From the NCBI RefSeq assembly GCF_018785245.1, contig NZ_WQPL01000005.1:1-64000 (forward strand): a DNA stretch of 64,000 nt, given 5' to 3'. A program made the position numbers and the translations under genes. The notes below the pieces were generated by a model, which saw only the letters and a list, made by a program, of their open reading frames with translations, made no database searches and was not told the DNA's origin. The number at the start of each line of letters is the position of its first letter. Position 1 is the first letter of the stretch. Source of the stretch: Collinsella aerofaciens. GTDB taxonomy: Bacteria; Actinomycetota; Coriobacteriia; Coriobacteriales; Coriobacteriaceae. This document shows, in pieces, positions 62,901 through 64,000 of the stretch.

Positions 62901-63373
62901 ATGAGAAGGTGCTCAATACCCAATACACTAGTAAGGGGACGGGCAATGAGGCAACGGTGACGTTTGCTGAGCAGACAATTGGCCCACTTGGCGTCAAAGA
63001 TCTCACTGAAGGCAAAGCAACAGTCACCTACTATATCCGTGAATGTGCCGCCAACGAGAACGAAGGCACCGAGCACGAAGGCTACAAGAACGACACCAAG
63101 ACCTTCAAGGTTGTGGTGACGGCTCAAGACGACGGCAAAGGTAACCTGGCCTGCACGCCGGCCTACTACGAGGTCGGCGCCAACGGTAATGAGAGCACGA
63201 GTTCAACCTCCACCCCCACCTTTACCAACACCTACTCCACCACTCTGCCCCTTTCTGGTATGTCGGGCGTCACTCTGACGTACCTTGCCGGCGCGGCGGT
63301 GCTTTGCGCTGCTGCGGCCTGGATGCACATTCGTCGCAAGGCGAATGCGAAGGGGGGCGAGCGTCGTGAATAA
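59954..63373 (+). CDS. Sortase-anchored surface protein, beta-helix repeats and pilin-type C-terminus
   Basis: The 1139-residue wall protein has a long signal peptide (positive start, hydrophobic GVLCGASVLSLVLSLVMPP) followed by an acidic Asp/Glu/Thr-rich stretch to about 105. From about 310 to 620 it has Gly-rich repeats of the parallel beta-helix type (for example GGGWGGGMCVTGANAELKM and ASGGGIYADKGAKLNFSGG). The last 400 residues look like FctA/Spy0128 pilin domains, with repeated E-x-x and Lys-rich strands suited to isopeptide bonds. The sorting signal is LPLSG (1098-1102), then a hydrophobic helix and RRK. It is probably a tip or ancillary pilin that binds host or mucus glycans. RBS GGGGAGGAGAC. 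Confidence 0.85.
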   Translation: MKANSDKSKQSNKATRRVLAGVLCGASVLSLVLSLVMPPISQAIANDAQAGAAEETVMGDSSSEPTDVDNTANGDTENQNSDDTEGDETGDDALETAPLSDDTEAESAAQPADDGQSVYKVATVANEGEVPGLKKDKDGYTLLTSDGDLTAYLAAGNKPTQLRLAADVSSSSPITIEQDTTIDLAGHKLYYSNGNINKDDRNSVCTFITIKSGFTLTVDGKANDSRTEAANGDPDRPATMQFDDESVPQSLTYYVTESTPNSLGTSEKTYQHTVTNFGAIVACKAGFVNQVISVQEGGTLNLKGGMITTPRTLGYDGHVIFSRGTVNISGGYVTNGNGGGWGGGMCVTGANAELKMTNGVIAANKAASGGGIYADKGAKLNFSGGVISGNATYDGVYNEGGSPGNGYGGGVFTKGVNVNISGSANITNNRVDSYINDSNIYNKGLLGGGGIASVDGGTLTMEGGSVTANYSKEAGGGIYAGFWDKKIQFTMTGGTIAGNESLNGEGGGLRIAGGNNPGMQAKIEASPNSKIYITNNKTMTGVDCERGGKRGGDWGGGGVFIQKGGRLNIFKTLITNNRAGGWGGGVGACPTGETIVSHSNGAAIYDNADNVDQDGKKLPDLDQNEHKHPAFHYSAGGDNKIEDRDEVNYVTHLFQNSGHEDFFLVRNKTGADKTIAVVLGKMPGGGSAGWKGTRDGKEIKIDANGGAEAKWMFGLEAHPTNQAKIDAQSAATTIISGNYSYTHGGGIMTNGDLIVGEVTSLDVYPAIKVKANKVLMKDGKPQGLTGHGYKFKLLGKAADSAGEPYWNTDGTLNENGCEATPTVNVNEENGEILIDTGANYQSGNYDLYLVEVPINEEGTTFDKAIYKIHIKVGTTPVNTTKLLGIDINRYGVDKSASTVSVKRKGAADFTECKSLEFYNWSVDPNDSTISTVEIGNSSKPAFTNELPPYQTSGTWTPQVTKKVDGGEMKRFKFELYTKDASGNEKVLNTQYTSKGTGNEATVTFAEQTIGPLGVKDLTEGKATVTYYIRECAANENEGTEHEGYKNDTKTFKVVVTAQDDGKGNLACTPAYYEVGANGNESTSSTSTPTFTNTYSTTLPLSGMSGVTLTYLAGAAVLCAAAAWMHIRRKANAKGGERRE

Positions 63374-64000
63374 GAGAGTTTGCTCCTTCCCGATCTTGTT
63401 TGCGCTGCTTGCCCTCCTGATCGGCACCTGCGCGGTTGTGTTCCCCGCATCCGCGCAGGCCGCGCCGACCTCGACCGGTTCCATCACGGTGAGCGGCACC
63501 GTGGCGCGCAGCTACGACGCCTGCCAGATCTTTAGTGCCAACGTCGTCGACGGCGACAGCGACGCCAAGATCGCCACCGACCTCGCCTGGGCAAGCGACG
63601 CCGTGCGCGACGCCGCGCTGCCTGTGCTGCACAGCGCCGGCATGCCCAAATCCCAGACCACCGCGCAGGAAGCTGCCGAGTGGCTCAACACCGATTCCCA
63701 CCTTACGAGCGCGCTGAGCGCACAGCTCGCTCGTTCCCTCCAGAGCTCTGGCGCCGTGCCCGTGGCCCTCAATGCGGGCACGGCGGCCGAGCTGCCCTGT
63801 GGCTACTGGCTCATCGTCGCCGACGACGAAGCCATTTCCCAGAACGAGGCCGGCACCGCGCCGATCATGGCGCTGGTGGGCGGCAGCGCCGTCACCGTCA
63901 AGCCCAAGGCGGCGACCCCCAAGGTGTCCAAGCATGTGCTGGAGGACAGCGCCGCCGCATGGCAGAAGGCCGCCGACGCCACGGTCGCCGACGACCTGTA
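63366..64000 (+). CDS. Pilin backbone-like surface protein, 3' end beyond window
   Basis: The reading frame starts with GTG (AATAAGAGAGTT next), overlaps the preceding stop by 8 bp and has AAGGGGGGCG upstream. It stays open for 211 codons to the window edge. The signal peptide is clear (MNKRVCSFPILFALLALLIG, ending ASAQA). The mature part has SGTVARSYDACQIFSANVVDG, typical of the N-terminal domain of FimA/SpaA-type isopeptide pilins, and later TPKVSKHVLEDS, a pilin-motif-like start of the next domain. Translational coupling to the preceding protein implies one pilus; a class C sortase gene is expected downstream. Confidence 0.8.
   Translation, partial: MNKRVCSFPILFALLALLIGTCAVVFPASAQAAPTSTGSITVSGTVARSYDACQIFSANVVDGDSDAKIATDLAWASDAVRDAALPVLHSAGMPKSQTTAQEAAEWLNTDSHLTSALSAQLARSLQSSGAVPVALNAGTAAELPCGYWLIVADDEAISQNEAGTAPIMALVGGSAVTVKPKAATPKVSKHVLEDSAAAWQKAADATVADDL

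Overview
The window reads as a chromosomal segment of a high-GC, anaerobic, gut-type Gram-positive actinobacterium. It is most consistent with Collinsella or a close Coriobacteriia relative. This rests on protein character (split CpsC/CpsD tyrosine kinase, non-adenylylated-type GlnA, VanS-like kinase, nickel-pincer lactate racemase genes, FeoAAB, sortase pilins) and on base composition. No rRNA gene lies in the window, so the genus call is an inference.

Layout. 1-566: a tRNA-Ser(GCT) whose 3' end and terminator are duplicated 191 bp downstream around a multi-hairpin insert. 567-7265: envelope and phosphate sensing, with a D,D-carboxypeptidase divergent from a VanRS-like pair, then pstB and a PhoBR-like pair. 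7461-10065: CpsC/CpsD/CpsB polysaccharide-control trio and an acetyltransferase. 10268-20474: htpG, two coupled YhgE/Pip proteins, a DMT transporter and an M20 amidohydrolase. 20515-21061: a decayed MFS gene ending in three large palindromes. 21127-25512: hisS and ppc. 26393-30965: lactate racemization (larA and larD forward; larB, larC and a tetR reverse). 31082-34315: serB, aspS and an HPr. 34549-37884: ferrous-iron uptake (feoA, feoA, feoB, small Cys-rich protein). 37987-39936: a two-domain flavin/Fe-S reductase. 39937-42194: accessory DNA with a regulator remnant, an AAA ATPase behind decamer repeats, and large inverted repeats. 42195-46220: GntR and LacI regulators, glnA and a GlnR-like regulator. 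46427-50576: HtrA protease, a MITE-like element and ligA. 50641-52890: MATE exporter with its MerR regulator. 53227-54264: an orphan PD-(D/E)XK nuclease-like gene between two copies of a 65-bp palindrome. 54498-56862: moaA and a moaC-mobB fusion. 57130-59448: MFS transporter and HAD hydrolase. 59954-end: start of a sortase-dependent pilus operon, cut by the window edge.

The most unusual feature is the density and modularity of intergenic palindromes. Several families share a conserved core or tail while their stems differ between copies but stay complementary: hairpins with a GGGACAGG loop, hairpins followed by a CGACGCTGC tail, two ~130-bp three-tier elements after ppc and larD, and the 65-bp TCACAACATTCGA palindrome (three copies). 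Most follow the 3' ends of genes. Other second-look items are a LarC lacking its C-terminal half, an aquaporin-type LarD with NQA for the second NPA, an HPr with Asp at position 46, direct repeats before glnA matched to a downstream atypical response regulator, and a textbook 19-bp-spacer MerR promoter before the MATE gene.
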